In this document: piece by piece, positions 23,878 through 33,076 of the stretch
Position numbering within the stretch: the first letter of the stretch is position 1
Layout: the number at the start of each line of letters is the position of its first letter
Assembly: GCF_029227915.1 (NCBI RefSeq)
Contig: NC_079876.1
Coordinates: forward strand, 15,004,001 to 15,068,000
DNA length: 64,000 nucleotides
Direction of reading: 5' to 3'
DNA from: Hydractinia symbiolongicarpus
Lineage: Eukaryota > Cnidaria > Hydrozoa > Anthoathecata > Hydractiniidae
The notes under the pieces: model-generated
What the model was told of the DNA's origin: nothing
Seen by the model: only the letters and a program-made list of their open reading frames with translations
Database searches by the model: none
Program-made: the position numbers and the translations under genes

Positions 23878-24120
23878 ATGAGCAGCAAAGAGTATCAGAA
23901 AGAAGTCGTCGATTCCTTGTGGGAATCTGTCAGGCTAGTATCCTATACTATTGTCTTGGCGCTAGGCGCGAAAAAGGCTCTGGGGGTTTCTAGACCGGGG
24001 GCCAAGATGGACATGGAGGACGGCTTGAAGCTCGCTGGCTATATGACAGGAGCGATATTATTCGACGATTACGCGATAAAACAAGGGTGGTATAAGCGTT
24101 CCATGATGCCTTCGAAGTAA
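23878..24120 (+). CDS. Small conserved protein, hydrophobic N-terminal half
   Basis: 80 aa. The hydrophobic segment VRLVSYTIVLALGAKKALG is followed by a conserved P...K(M/F)D(M/L)ED..KL stretch that also occurs in the E2 75-aa protein at 57002. Same relative position in both elements (after the GKRLAE protein). Likely a structural membrane component; exact role unknown. Preceded directly by TATAATAA. Confidence 0.65.
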   Translation: MSSKEYQKEVVDSLWESVRLVSYTIVLALGAKKALGVSRPGAKMDMEDGLKLAGYMTGAILFDDYAIKQGWYKRSMMPSK

Positions 24121-24140
24121 CTGTCTAACTCAGAATAAAT

Positions 24141-24725
24141 ATGACTCTAGACATTGTCAAGGACCCGCATACGGCAATCTTTACTGGACCGACAAGCTGT
24201 GGCAAGACGCAGCGTGTCCTGGATTTGCTTGAGAACGAGTATAGGCAGCATTTTGACAATATTGTCATTCTCTGCCCTACAATCCGCTGGAACAAGACCT
24301 ATCTCGAGAGATCCTCGCTATGGAGGGATGACTATGTGTTCCTGGTGGAGCCTAAGGAGCAGCTGTTCGAGTGGATCCAAAAACTGTCGTCATTGCTGGC
24401 GGGCGAAGAGACGTTGTTTATCGTTGACGATATGATAGCCGACGATAGCCTTGATAAAAAGCGACAGCCCTTGCTTGAGCTTGCCATCAGTGGTAGACAT
24501 CGCAAACACAGTCTCTGGCTACTAACGCAGTCGTATACCGCCTTGCCGAAGAACCTCAGACGACATGATCAGCGACTGGGAAAACATCAAGGCTCAGCTC
24601 AAGAAGTCCAAGCATGCTTGCTTGTACATAATACTGGAGCACCCCATGACTTGGAAAATTTTTTGAGTTCTGTCCCAAGCAACCTGGTTGGAATTATTCC
24701 AAAACTACAAGATGAAAAATATTGA
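24141..24725 (+). pseudogene. A32/FtsK-like packaging ATPase, C-terminus broken by deletion
   Basis: ATPase thought to pump DNA into the capsid. Walker A GPTSCGKT (residues ~17-24), Walker B LFIVDD (~93-98) and the downstream LTQSYTALPKNLRR sensor region are intact. After LRR (about 24563) the sequence leaves the E2 homologue (55080-55676): roughly 22 codons are missing and the frame is shifted. The tail homologous to E2 continues in the +1 frame and ends at a TGA at 24664-24666; the main frame runs on with unrelated residues to 24725. So the motor core may be made but with an abnormal C-terminus. The start follows AGAATAAAT. Confidence 0.85.
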
Positions 24726-24956
24726 GATAAATCGTCTTTTCAGATCCCTTCCAGCCCGTTTTAAACATCAGAAATTGATGGAGCTTGCCGAGATCTAGGA
24801 TTTTTTTGGTAACCTTGATAGATTACAAAACCTACGCTTATGGGTATCAACTGAGCGGTTCCCCCGTAGCAGGGGAACCTGTGAAATGGCTCGGGCTCGA
24901 GAAATTTACCACTCGTTGACAAGGGGGTCGATATCGACCCCCTTCATCCAGACACG
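24726..24956. terminator. Intergenic region with two strong hairpins
   Basis: Contains a hairpin at 24857-24879 (GGTTCCCCC/GGGGAACC) and a perfect 24-bp palindrome at 24921-24944. The part at 24848-24915 resembles the 3' end and downstream tail of the integrase gene (CAACTGAGC...ATGGCTCG...AATTTACCA, compare 25848-25880), so it is probably a relic duplication of that tail. Confidence 0.5.
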
Positions 24957-25199
24957 ATGTTACTGACAGAAACCGGTCTCTATTGCTTCAATGTAGGAAA
25001 CCCAAGGCAAAACCATTGGGTTGTTGAAGAGGTCCGCAATCCTGCTGGAATTGTAGAGGAAAATCAAGCGGCGCTGGCGTTGCTTGAAGATGACCTCGAA
25101 GAAAAAGATATAATGTCAACTGTTCTAAGGCATACATCCTGGTTGGAATATAATTGGGAAAGTTATATATTGACCGTTTCAAAATATTTCAATATATAA
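24957..25199 (+). CDS. Hypothetical protein
   Basis: 80 aa, acidic in the middle (ALLEDDLEEKD), no recognised domain, no E2 counterpart. It sits between the palindrome at 24944 and an acidic gene 17 bp downstream, in the same orientation as the ATPase. It lacks the AATAAA-type motif before the start, so it is less certain than its neighbours. Confidence 0.35.
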   Translation: MLLTETGLYCFNVGNPRQNHWVVEEVRNPAGIVEENQAALALLEDDLEEKDIMSTVLRHTSWLEYNWESYILTVSKYFNI

Positions 25200-25216
25200 T
25201 TAAGCGTTAAAGAAAA

Positions 25217-25774
25217 ATGGAAAAGTACGTACAGAGTCAGCAATTTACAAAGTCTTACGATGTGACGGTGCCGGTTCCGCGATGTTGTATCAAGGCAGGA
25301 TCTACTACCGGTTATTGTTCACAGTGTTTGGAAAATTTTAGATTTAGAAATGGAGCATACTACGAGGATTTTATACATCCGAACGATGATGAGCTTCTAG
25401 ACAAAGTAGCATCGGGTGAAAAGCCGTGGGCAACAATTCCCTGTAAGGAGGAAGATGAAGTGCTCGAATACGATATCGAGGATCGCAGGGGTCTGCATAT
25501 TGTTTCCGATGAGGTGAATAAGTGGGGCATGCTCTGCTACGAGATTATCAAGGATAAGGAGTTAAAGCTCTCGGATCTGGCGGACTTGGAGAAAATTGGC
25601 GACATACTAAACATTCAAATCGAGGATAGGCGCCTAGTTGATATCAAAGATCTTGATAGCGAGCCAAATGTTATCAAGGGAATCGTCTATGGCTATCCAT
25701 TCTATACCCTACATCCTGATGATTATACCCGCCTTCATCCGATTGACTCCAGCGATGACTCCGACGATGATTAA
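25217..25774 (+). CDS. Acidic hypothetical protein
   Basis: 185 aa. An N-terminal Cys cluster (CCIKAGSTTGYCSQC, residues ~24-38) could bind a metal. The remainder is acidic, and the C-terminus is DSSDDSDDD. No match recognised and no visible E2 equivalent. The open frame is uninterrupted and ends 17 bp before a perfect hairpin (25791-25815), which supports it as an expressed gene convergent with the integrase. Confidence 0.55.
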   Translation: MEKYVQSQQFTKSYDVTVPVPRCCIKAGSTTGYCSQCLENFRFRNGAYYEDFIHPNDDELLDKVASGEKPWATIPCKEEDEVLEYDIEDRRGLHIVSDEVNKWGMLCYEIIKDKELKLSDLADLEKIGDILNIQIEDRRLVDIKDLDSEPNVIKGIVYGYPFYTLHPDDYTRLHPIDSSDDSDDD

Positions 25775-25790
25775 AGGGCTCGGGTAGGTA

Positions 25791-25815
25791 TTAACGTGAA
25801 CCACAGGTTCACGTT
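25791..25815. terminator. Perfect 12-bp-stem hairpin between convergent genes
   Basis: TTAACGTGAACC, loop ACA, GGTTCACGTTAA. Located between the acidic gene (+) and integrase (-), consistent with a bidirectional 3'-end signal. Confidence 0.6.
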
Positions 25816-25873
25816 AACTGCCACAAAAAATTACACCCACAAGTGGCAACTGAGCACTAATGGCTCGTGCAAT

Positions 25874-26895
25874 TTACCATTCTATGACATACTCCGGAGG
25901 TACTTCAACATCCTCTGGGATTAACATGAGCTCCTCTGTCACAAAGCTTCGATCAGGCCCATCTGCCAAATAGTACAGGAGACGTGTACCAGTGACAATA
26001 CGATCGAGTCTATACGTCTTTTTGCTCCACCAGGCGTCAGTAGCACGTCTTCTCGCATCACCATGCTCTTCCCCCGGTTGTAGCAGGTACAAGTAAAGAC
26101 CGTCCTCAGGTAGAGGCTTTGTTTCCTTTCGGTCCTGCTCCAGCCCATCGCCTTTCATAAGCGGTACCTCATCCATCTTGATTGCCTTGTTGGGTTTCAT
26201 GCCGATCATGGCAGATTTGGTATTGTTCATGCCTTCACGATAGTGTACAGATGTTTGACCCATGTGGTACTAGTCTCATCAGTGACCAACTCTTGCGCAT
26301 CCTGAGGTTTGAACAGTCTCTCAGCGAGCACCTTGTTATAGGACTCGACAAAGGCTGTGAACGTATGGTGATATTTGGTGGTTGCGCGCTTAATCTCGAC
26401 GCCTTTGCCCTCTAGCAGCTTCGTCACATCTGACTTGAACTCACTACCGTTGTCGCACTGGAAGATCTTCGGATAGCGTAAAGGTCCTGCTTTGCCTCCA
26501 GCGTAAATGTCCTTGATCATGTCGGCGACTTCGCTGGCTTTCTTCGTTCTCAATGGTCTAGCTACCTTGTAGCGCGAGGCTACATCGATCCCTGTGAGGA
26601 TATATTTGTATTTCGAGCCATACAGGCATTTATGAGGCATGCAGAGCAAATCAATTTGGTGCATTTCATTAGGCCTTGTGATTGTAAAATGCGGGTAATC
26701 AATCCTTTTAGGTCCTCGAATATGTCTAAGCCAGAGCAACTGACGAGACAGCCAGTGTACGACTTTCTTTTTAGGTAGTTCACTGTGCTCAGCGTGCAAT
26801 TTAACAGCCTTGCGACCAGTCCAGAGATTTTCAGGGGTATAGTAAATACTGCTTAGCTTTTCCGCTTCTTCTGGAGTAATGATATGTTTCGACAT
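25874..26895 (-). pseudogene. Retroviral-type (rve, DDE) integrase, one frameshift
   Basis: Inserts the element into host DNA. Catalytic acidic residues are visible: Asp in MHQIDLLCMP (~26660), Asp in FQCDNGSEF (~26455) and Glu in FTAFVESYNKVLAE (~26350), the D-D(35)E arrangement. The C-terminal part (RRRAT..WSKKTYRL...FVTEELMLIPEDVE) matches the E2 integrase tail. The frame shifts near 26235: the first frame ends at 26227 and the second covers 25874-26263. I take the start at 26895, directly after AATAAAC; an upstream ATG at 26916 is in frame. The core domain would be made, but without its normal C-terminal domain. Confidence 0.9.
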
Positions 26896-26937
26896 GTTTA
26901 TTTTAGGATTCGACATATCGAAAACATTTTACGCCGT

Positions 26938-27336
26938 CTAGGCGAACTTGTACACCGCAAAACCAAGGAGGGCTAGTGATCCTACGATGAACGTCAGTTC
27001 GCCGTCTTGTTGCTGCTTGCTGGGTGTGTAGAAGTCGGATAACTTAGGAGCCTTCTCGATCGTTGCGATGTAATAGTCTCTCATACCTTCATCGAGCTCC
27101 TTCAAGCTCTCTCTAGCTTGCCTTTTCAGCTCTTGTTGATGGTTATACCAATCGATCTTTGCCTGCCGATCTCTTACCCACTGTTGCTGAGCTGCTTGAA
27201 GTTGTTCAATCGCCTTGTCGTGCCTTTTACGCTCGGCCCCACCATGGCCTGACAGCTTACTGATTAAGTAATTCGATTCGCTAAACGCGAGGGCATTGAT
27301 TATAGCCCCACCCGTGAGTACTAATATGCTTGCCAT
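26938..27336 (-). CDS. Conserved small virion-like protein (132 aa), copy 1
   Basis: The N-terminal hydrophobic segment MASILVLTGGAIINALAF is followed by a charged coiled-coil (ERKRHDKAIEQLQAAQ, residues ~36-100), the motif LSDFYTPS and a C-terminal membrane helix. The E2 homologue at 57395-57820 keeps NALAF, ERKRHDLAIEQLQ and LSDFYTPS. With its hydrophobic ends and helical middle it is a plausible capsid-associated membrane protein. It lies 20 bp after the capsid gene in the same orientation, and its ATG follows AAAATAAAG. Confidence 0.7.
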   Translation of the reverse strand: MASILVLTGGAIINALAFSESNYLISKLSGHGGAERKRHDKAIEQLQAAQQQWVRDRQAKIDWYNHQQELKRQARESLKELDEGMRDYYIATIEKAPKLSDFYTPSKQQQDGELTFIVGSLALLGFAVYKFA

Positions 27337-27356
27337 CTTTATTTTAGGATTCTCGT

Positions 27357-28640
27357 TTAATATTCGACACTGTGAAAACGCCTATCTAAGATGTTCAGCT
27401 GAGCATCTTGAAGTAGGAAAACGTAGCATTTAATATACCCCGTTGTTCCGTCTGCTTTCTTGGTCATATGCAATGTTATACCGTCTGACAATCTCTGTAA
27501 CGGCCTTCCGGAACCATGGAGACTGTGATCAGGTGATGCTCGGAAATCAACAAACAGCGCATAACGCTCAGTCATGAACTGCCCAATTGTCACCTTTGAA
27601 TCGTGGCTACCGAATAAGTTTACAATCTGCTCGAGGTGATCTTTCGGGAGCATCGCGTGCGTGTAGAGCTCATTAGGCTCACCCTCGACAGTGATCGAGA
27701 TTTTTTCGATCTTTGCGTTGTAGAAGACCTCGTTAGCACCCGAGTAAGCCTTCACTTTTCCAGGGTCTACAAACAATAATAAGACACCTTTTAAACTTTT
27801 TGCTGGAGTATTAATTTGCAAATTGTAGCTGGTATCAGCCTTTTTTATCGTGACAACCTTGCTACGGAGAACCCTTTCATAGGGTAGCGCTAAACGACTA
27901 TACCGTGACATCATAGCGCTCGCGAGTCCCTCGTTATTAACCTTGTCAAACTCTAACGCGATATTAGTGATCTTGTACGCACTGTCTGCAGGTTTAGCTG
28001 CCGTGCTTCCAACAGCTGCCGTACCACCATCTTTGATAACATCACCGTACGATGCAAAATGTATAACGAATTGCAGCCTATCGTGTAGCCCTGGCTGGTA
28101 GAACAGCAAGTCTCGTGTCAATTCAAACATTTTACCGATAGGGATGCAAAAGGTGTTGCCGTAAGCTGCGACGATCGTTTTTTCCTCATCCATACCGACA
28201 TAATCAGTCGCTTTGACCTGTAAGGCGCGGATTGTACCGTCATTCGGATTGATCCCCTCTAGGATCAAGTTGTTTTCCCGATCAAACTTGGGCAACCATA
28301 GGTCCTTGTAGGTAGCGATCACCCTGTAGTCGCTAATATTTTGCACCTCGTTGCTATTCAAAGTGATATGAAGATTTTGCACCAAGGATTTACCTATATT
28401 GCTGACGATAGTGCGCTTCGTGTTTGTTCCCGTAAGCTCCAGATCGAAAAGTAGTTTGATACTGCCTGGAAAAATTACATCGTTCTGCCCCATGTTGGGG
28501 ATGTCAACATACAAGTCCTCATTCTGATTAGTCGTACTAGGCAAATGACTTACTTTCACACGCTGCTTCTTCCCTTTCATAGCCATCATTGTTTTAATCT
28601 CCGCGTAGGGATCGAGCTTAGTTCCGAATATGTTACTCAT
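27357..28640 (-). CDS. Probable major capsid protein, copy 1
   Basis: 427 aa. The whole length aligns with the E2 protein at 53761-55078: shared landmarks are P(N)xGxxDVIxPGxxKxxFD, KRT(I/L)VSNIG, YRDLWL-type, PYYQAGL-like and the C-terminal end LIMDAQLNI/LLQDAQLNI. Mostly beta-type residue pattern without membrane helix, present in both elements beside the penton and ATPase genes. I infer a double jelly-roll capsid protein as in Polintons; structure prediction would settle this. It is shorter than the ~600 aa of typical Polinton capsids. The start follows AATAATAAAGC and is divergent from the 433-aa gene across a 38-bp shared promoter. Confidence 0.65.
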   Translation of the reverse strand: MSNIFGTKLDPYAEIKTMMAMKGKKQRVKVSHLPSTTNQNEDLYVDIPNMGQNDVIFPGSIKLLFDLELTGTNTKRTIVSNIGKSLVQNLHITLNSNEVQNISDYRVIATYKDLWLPKFDRENNLILEGINPNDGTIRALQVKATDYVGMDEEKTIVAAYGNTFCIPIGKMFELTRDLLFYQPGLHDRLQFVIHFASYGDVIKDGGTAAVGSTAAKPADSAYKITNIALEFDKVNNEGLASAMMSRYSRLALPYERVLRSKVVTIKKADTSYNLQINTPAKSLKGVLLLFVDPGKVKAYSGANEVFYNAKIEKISITVEGEPNELYTHAMLPKDHLEQIVNLFGSHDSKVTIGQFMTERYALFVDFRASPDHSLHGSGRPLQRLSDGITLHMTKKADGTTGYIKCYVFLLQDAQLNILDRRFHSVEY

Positions 28641-28678
28641 GCTTTATTATTAGCTGATTTTCATTTCAAATAAATGCA
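28641..28678. promoter_or_regulatory. 38-bp divergent promoter
   Basis: Only 38 bp separate the divergent capsid and 433-aa genes; each start codon is preceded by its own AATAAA-type motif (TAATAAAGC on the minus strand, AAATAAATGCA on the plus strand). Repeated at 31735-31772 in copy 2. Confidence 0.5.
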
Positions 28679-29980
28679 ATGCCGATTAATCCAATATACG
28701 AAGGAGACGACTTTACACCAGAGGAAAACATTTCAGACGAGGATTTCAGTAGACCTGATGCCAATTTAACGCCCGATTGCCTGGCGGCTCTGCAAGAGCA
28801 TCAGGAGCAAGATCAGGAACAATCCGGCTCAGCACAAGGCGACCTCACAAGGCAGAGGGAAGAGCTATTAAAATCAAAGGTCGACGATCTTTACGAACAC
28901 CTTGGTGAGGAGCTAGGACAGCCAATCGCGAGATTTTATAACGAGTTTGAGGTACAAGGAAACCAGCTTCTTTTCGATGGCATAGAGATCACGAAAAGGC
29001 ATGGTGAATTAAGGAGCGTTGCCGAGATACGGAGGAGGTTAGGTACAAATCGCTTGCGAGCCATGGGGTTTACCGACTATACTACACCAAACAAAGGCAG
29101 TAAGGTAATGGCTCAGAAACTCCTTAACGAGATTGTTCACGTTGATCGCCTAGCGACTCAGCAACAGAAGGCCGATGATATTGAAATGATGCCGCTGCTC
29201 GAGAACGTCCTTGATGAAACGGAGAGCCTGATCGATCGCGTACCGGAGGAAGAGACTCCTTTTGGCTTCACAGAGCGTGAAAGAAGAGGGCTCAACCTCG
29301 AGCTTCAAACGCTAAGAGGTAACCTGAGGCACCTGAAAAACAAGATGATCTTCTACGACAGCGAGATCGCCAAAGCAGAAGCCAAGGTGAAAAGGCTTGA
29401 GACGAAGAAAGCTACACCTGGAGTATCAGAGGAGCAGCAAACTATCTGGAACGAAGACATTGCAAAGGCTAGGGAAGATCTAGAACGACTCCAAGATCAA
29501 AAGGAAGCAGTACGAGAAGCACACGGTTTACTATCATCTGACACTCAGGGCCAACTGAAAGCAATTAAGGAAACGCTGATGAAAATCGCAGAAGGCGATA
29601 AATCTCTGGCTGAAAAGCTTAGAATCATATTCAAGGAGCAAGGGATTACTATAGCTAGTATCGTGGCGGCCGTTGGTCTACTGATTTCCACCATCGTACT
29701 CCCAGTTACGGGTGGTGGTTCCGCAACAGCCGCAGGGAAGGGTTTTATACAAAAACAGCTGGAAAGGCTTGGAATATTTTTGAAATACTTAGCAGGTAAG
29801 GCAGGTGCGGCGCTACCAGGGATTATTGGCACGGTTGTCTCGTTCTTTTTTAGAGTGGCTGCGAGAGCTGTCGAATATTTAGCCAAGCATCTATACATGG
29901 CGATCGCTGCCGCTGCTGCTCTTGTTGTGGCCTATGTTGGGAAGGCTGGCAGCGCGAAACATAGTTCCAAAAAATCGTAG
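28679..29980 (+). CDS. Coiled-coil membrane protein (433 aa), copy 1
   Basis: Acidic N-terminus with a DCLAALQEHQEQDQEQ stretch, a long coiled coil (residues ~210-300), then a glycine/alanine-rich hydrophobic region beginning FKEQGITIASIVAAVGLL (~325) with three or so possible membrane helices, ending in basic residues. The E2 homologue is at 57875-59152 on the opposite strand. The role is unknown; fusion, membrane remodelling or internal virion scaffolding would fit but is not shown. Copy 1 and copy 2 differ at residue ~189 (Val versus Leu). Confidence 0.65.
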   Translation: MPINPIYEGDDFTPEENISDEDFSRPDANLTPDCLAALQEHQEQDQEQSGSAQGDLTRQREELLKSKVDDLYEHLGEELGQPIARFYNEFEVQGNQLLFDGIEITKRHGELRSVAEIRRRLGTNRLRAMGFTDYTTPNKGSKVMAQKLLNEIVHVDRLATQQQKADDIEMMPLLENVLDETESLIDRVPEEETPFGFTERERRGLNLELQTLRGNLRHLKNKMIFYDSEIAKAEAKVKRLETKKATPGVSEEQQTIWNEDIAKAREDLERLQDQKEAVREAHGLLSSDTQGQLKAIKETLMKIAEGDKSLAEKLRIIFKEQGITIASIVAAVGLLISTIVLPVTGGGSATAAGKGFIQKQLERLGIFLKYLAGKAGAALPGIIGTVVSFFFRVAARAVEYLAKHLYMAIAAAAALVVAYVGKAGSAKHSSKKS

Positions 29981-30031
29981 ATGATCTAGTATGTTTTTAG
30001 GATTCGACATATCGAAAACATTTTACGCCGT

Positions 30032-30430
30032 CTAGGCGAACTTGTACACCGCAAAACCAAGGAGGGCTAGTGATCCTACGATGAACGTCAGTTCGCCGTC
30101 TTGTTGCTGCTTGCTGGGTGTGTAGAAGTCGGATAACTTAGGAGCCTTCTCGATCGTTGCGATGTAATAGTCTCTCATACCTTCATCGAGCTCCTTCAAG
30201 CTCTCTCTAGCTTGCCTTTTCAGCTCTTGTTGATGGTTATACCAATCGATCTTTGCCTGCCGATCTCTTACCCACTGTTGCTGAGCTGCTTGAAGTTGTT
30301 CAATCGCCTTGTCGTGCCTTTTACGCTCGGCCCCACCATGGCCTGACAGCTTACTGATTAAGTAATTCGATTCGCTAAACGCGAGGGCATTGATTATAGC
30401 CCCACCCGTGAGTACTAATATGCTTGCCAT
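30032..30430 (-). CDS. Conserved small virion-like protein (132 aa), copy 2
   Basis: Translation identical to the copy at 26938-27336. The upstream AATAAAG motif is also retained. The duplicate has not diverged at all, which means either a very recent event or selection on both copies; recency is far more likely. Confidence 0.7.
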   Translation of the reverse strand: MASILVLTGGAIINALAFSESNYLISKLSGHGGAERKRHDKAIEQLQAAQQQWVRDRQAKIDWYNHQQELKRQARESLKELDEGMRDYYIATIEKAPKLSDFYTPSKQQQDGELTFIVGSLALLGFAVYKFA

Positions 30431-30450
30431 CTTTATTTTAGGATTCTCGT

Positions 30451-31734
30451 TTAATATTCGACACTGTGAAAACGCCTATCTAAGATGTTCAGCTGAGCAT
30501 CTTGAAGTAGGAAAACGTAGCATTTAATATACCCCGTTGTTCCGTCTGCTTTCTTGGTCATATGCAATGTTATACCGTCTGACAATCTCTGTAACGGCCT
30601 TCCGGAACCATGGAGACTGTGATCAGGTGATGCTCGGAAATCAACAAACAGCGCATAACGCTCAGTCATGAACTGCCCAATTGTCACCTTTGAATCGTGG
30701 CTACCGAATAAGTTTACAATCTGCTCGAGGTGATCTTTCGGGAGCATCGCGTGCGTGTAGAGCTCATTAGGCTCACCCTCGACAGTGATCGAGATTTTTT
30801 CGATCTTTGCGTTGTAGAAGACCTCGTTAGCACCCGAGTAAGCCTTCACTTTTCCAGGGTCTACAAACAATAATAAGACACCTTTTAAACTTTTTGCTGG
30901 AGTATTAATTTGCAAATTGTAGCTGGTATCAGCCTTTTTTATCGTGACAACCTTGCTACGGAGAACCCTTTCATAGGGTAGCGCTAAACGACTATACCGT
31001 GACATCATAGCGCTCGCGAGTCCCTCGTTATTAACCTTGTCAAACTCTAACGCGATATTAGTGATCTTGTACGCACTGTCTGCAGGTTTAGCTGCCGTGC
31101 TTCCAACAGCTGCCGTACCACCATCTTTGATAACATCACCGTACGATGCAAAATGTATAACGAATTGCAGCCTATCGTGTAGCCCTGGCTGGTAGAACAG
31201 CAAGTCTCGTGTCAATTCAAACATTTTACCGATAGGGATGCAAAAGGTGTTGCCGTAAGCTGCGACGATCGTTTTTTCCTCATCCATACCGACATAATCA
31301 GTCGCTTTGACCTGTAAGGCGCGGATTGTACCGTCATTCGGATTGATCCCCTCTAGGATCAAGTTGTTTTCCCGATCAAACTTGGGCAACCATAGGTCCT
31401 TGTAGGTAGCGATCACCCTGTAGTCGCTAATATTTTGCACCTCGTTGCTATTCAAAGTGATATGAAGATTTTGCACCAAGGATTTACCTATATTGCTGAC
31501 GATAGTGCGCTTCGTGTTTGTTCCCGTAAGCTCCAGATCGAAAAGTAGTTTGATACTGCCTGGAAAAATTACATCGTTCTGCCCCATGTTGGGGATGTCA
31601 ACATACAAGTCCTCATTCTGATTAGTCGTACTAGGCAAATGACTTACTTTCACACGCTGCTTCTTCCCTTTCATAGCCATCATTGTTTTAATCTCCGCGT
31701 AGGGATCGAGCTTAGTTCCGAATATGTTACTCAT
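30451..31734 (-). CDS. Probable major capsid protein, copy 2
   Basis: Translation identical to the copy at 27357-28640 across all 427 residues. E1 therefore carries two intact capsid genes although most other core genes are broken. Confidence 0.65.
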   Translation of the reverse strand: MSNIFGTKLDPYAEIKTMMAMKGKKQRVKVSHLPSTTNQNEDLYVDIPNMGQNDVIFPGSIKLLFDLELTGTNTKRTIVSNIGKSLVQNLHITLNSNEVQNISDYRVIATYKDLWLPKFDRENNLILEGINPNDGTIRALQVKATDYVGMDEEKTIVAAYGNTFCIPIGKMFELTRDLLFYQPGLHDRLQFVIHFASYGDVIKDGGTAAVGSTAAKPADSAYKITNIALEFDKVNNEGLASAMMSRYSRLALPYERVLRSKVVTIKKADTSYNLQINTPAKSLKGVLLLFVDPGKVKAYSGANEVFYNAKIEKISITVEGEPNELYTHAMLPKDHLEQIVNLFGSHDSKVTIGQFMTERYALFVDFRASPDHSLHGSGRPLQRLSDGITLHMTKKADGTTGYIKCYVFLLQDAQLNILDRRFHSVEY

Positions 31735-31772
31735 GCTTTATTATTAGCTGATTTTCATTTCAAATAAATGCA

Positions 31773-33074
31773 ATGCCGATTAATCCAATATACGAAGGAG
31801 ACGACTTTACACCAGAGGAAAACATTTCAGACGAGGATTTCAGTAGACCTGATGCCAATTTAACGCCCGATTGCCTGGCGGCTCTGCAAGAGCATCAGGA
31901 GCAAGATCAGGAACAATCCGGCTCAGCACAAGGCGACCTCACAAGGCAGAGGGAAGAGCTATTAAAATCAAAGGTCGACGATCTTTACGAACACCTTGGT
32001 GAGGAGCTAGGACAGCCAATCGCGAGATTTTATAACGAGTTTGAGGTACAAGGAAACCAGCTTCTTTTCGATGGCATAGAGATCACGAAAAGGCATGGTG
32101 AATTAAGGAGCGTTGCCGAGATACGGAGGAGGTTAGGTACAAATCGCTTGCGAGCCATGGGGTTTACCGACTATACTACACCAAACAAAGGCAGTAAGGT
32201 AATGGCTCAGAAACTCCTTAACGAGATTGTTCACGTTGATCGCCTAGCGACTCAGCAACAGAAGGCCGATGATATTGAAATGATGCCGCTGCTCGAGAAC
32301 GTCCTTGATGAAACGGAGAGCCTGATCGATCGCCTACCGGAGGAAGAGACTCCTTTTGGCTTCACAGAGCGTGAAAGAAGAGGGCTCAACCTCGAGCTTC
32401 AAACGCTAAGAGGTAACCTGAGGCACCTGAAAAACAAGATGATCTTCTACGACAGCGAGATCGCCAAAGCAGAAGCCAAGGTGAAAAGGCTTGAGACGAA
32501 GAAAGCTACACCTGGAGTATCAGAGGAGCAGCAAACTATCTGGAACGAAGACATTGCAAAGGCTAGGGAAGATCTAGAACGACTCCAAGATCAAAAGGAA
32601 GCAGTACGAGAAGCACACGGTTTACTATCATCTGACACTCAGGGCCAACTGAAAGCAATTAAGGAAACGCTGATGAAAATCGCAGAAGGCGATAAATCTC
32701 TGGCTGAAAAGCTTAGAATCATATTCAAGGAGCAAGGGATTACTATAGCTAGTATCGTGGCGGCCGTTGGTCTACTGATTTCCACCATCGTACTCCCAGT
32801 TACGGGTGGTGGTTCCGCAACAGCCGCAGGGAAGGGTTTTATACAAAAACAGCTGGAAAGGCTTGGAATATTTTTGAAATACTTAGCAGGTAAGGCAGGT
32901 GCGGCGCTACCAGGGATTATTGGCACGGTTGTCTCGTTCTTTTTTAGAGTGGCTGCGAGAGCTGTCGAATATTTAGCCAAGCATCTATACATGGCGATCG
33001 CTGCCGCTGCTGCTCTTGTTGTGGCCTATGTTGGGAAGGCTGGCAGCGCGAAACATAGTTCCAAAAAATCGTAG
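31773..33074 (+). CDS. Coiled-coil membrane protein (433 aa), copy 2
   Basis: Identical to 28679-29980 except for Leu at residue ~189. This copy keeps the original downstream hairpin. Confidence 0.65.
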   Translation: MPINPIYEGDDFTPEENISDEDFSRPDANLTPDCLAALQEHQEQDQEQSGSAQGDLTRQREELLKSKVDDLYEHLGEELGQPIARFYNEFEVQGNQLLFDGIEITKRHGELRSVAEIRRRLGTNRLRAMGFTDYTTPNKGSKVMAQKLLNEIVHVDRLATQQQKADDIEMMPLLENVLDETESLIDRLPEEETPFGFTERERRGLNLELQTLRGNLRHLKNKMIFYDSEIAKAEAKVKRLETKKATPGVSEEQQTIWNEDIAKAREDLERLQDQKEAVREAHGLLSSDTQGQLKAIKETLMKIAEGDKSLAEKLRIIFKEQGITIASIVAAVGLLISTIVLPVTGGGSATAAGKGFIQKQLERLGIFLKYLAGKAGAALPGIIGTVVSFFFRVAARAVEYLAKHLYMAIAAAAALVVAYVGKAGSAKHSSKKS

Positions 33075-33076
33075 AT

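Larger units (their letters stand above)
26906..29999. repeat. 3094-bp tandem duplication, copy 1
   Basis: Covers the 132-aa gene, the capsid gene and the 433-aa gene. Every feature recurs 3094 bp downstream. The breakpoints share only about one T, so this is non-homologous joining or an assembly duplicate. At 29999 the copy is joined before the right arm of the 3' hairpin that the second copy retains at 33077-33109. Confidence 0.9.

Noticed and set aside
29545-29898. 117-codon antisense frame within the 433-aa gene (also 32639-32992)
   Set aside because: Shadow of the alanine/glycine-rich coding region; no homologue and fully overlapped by a conserved gene.
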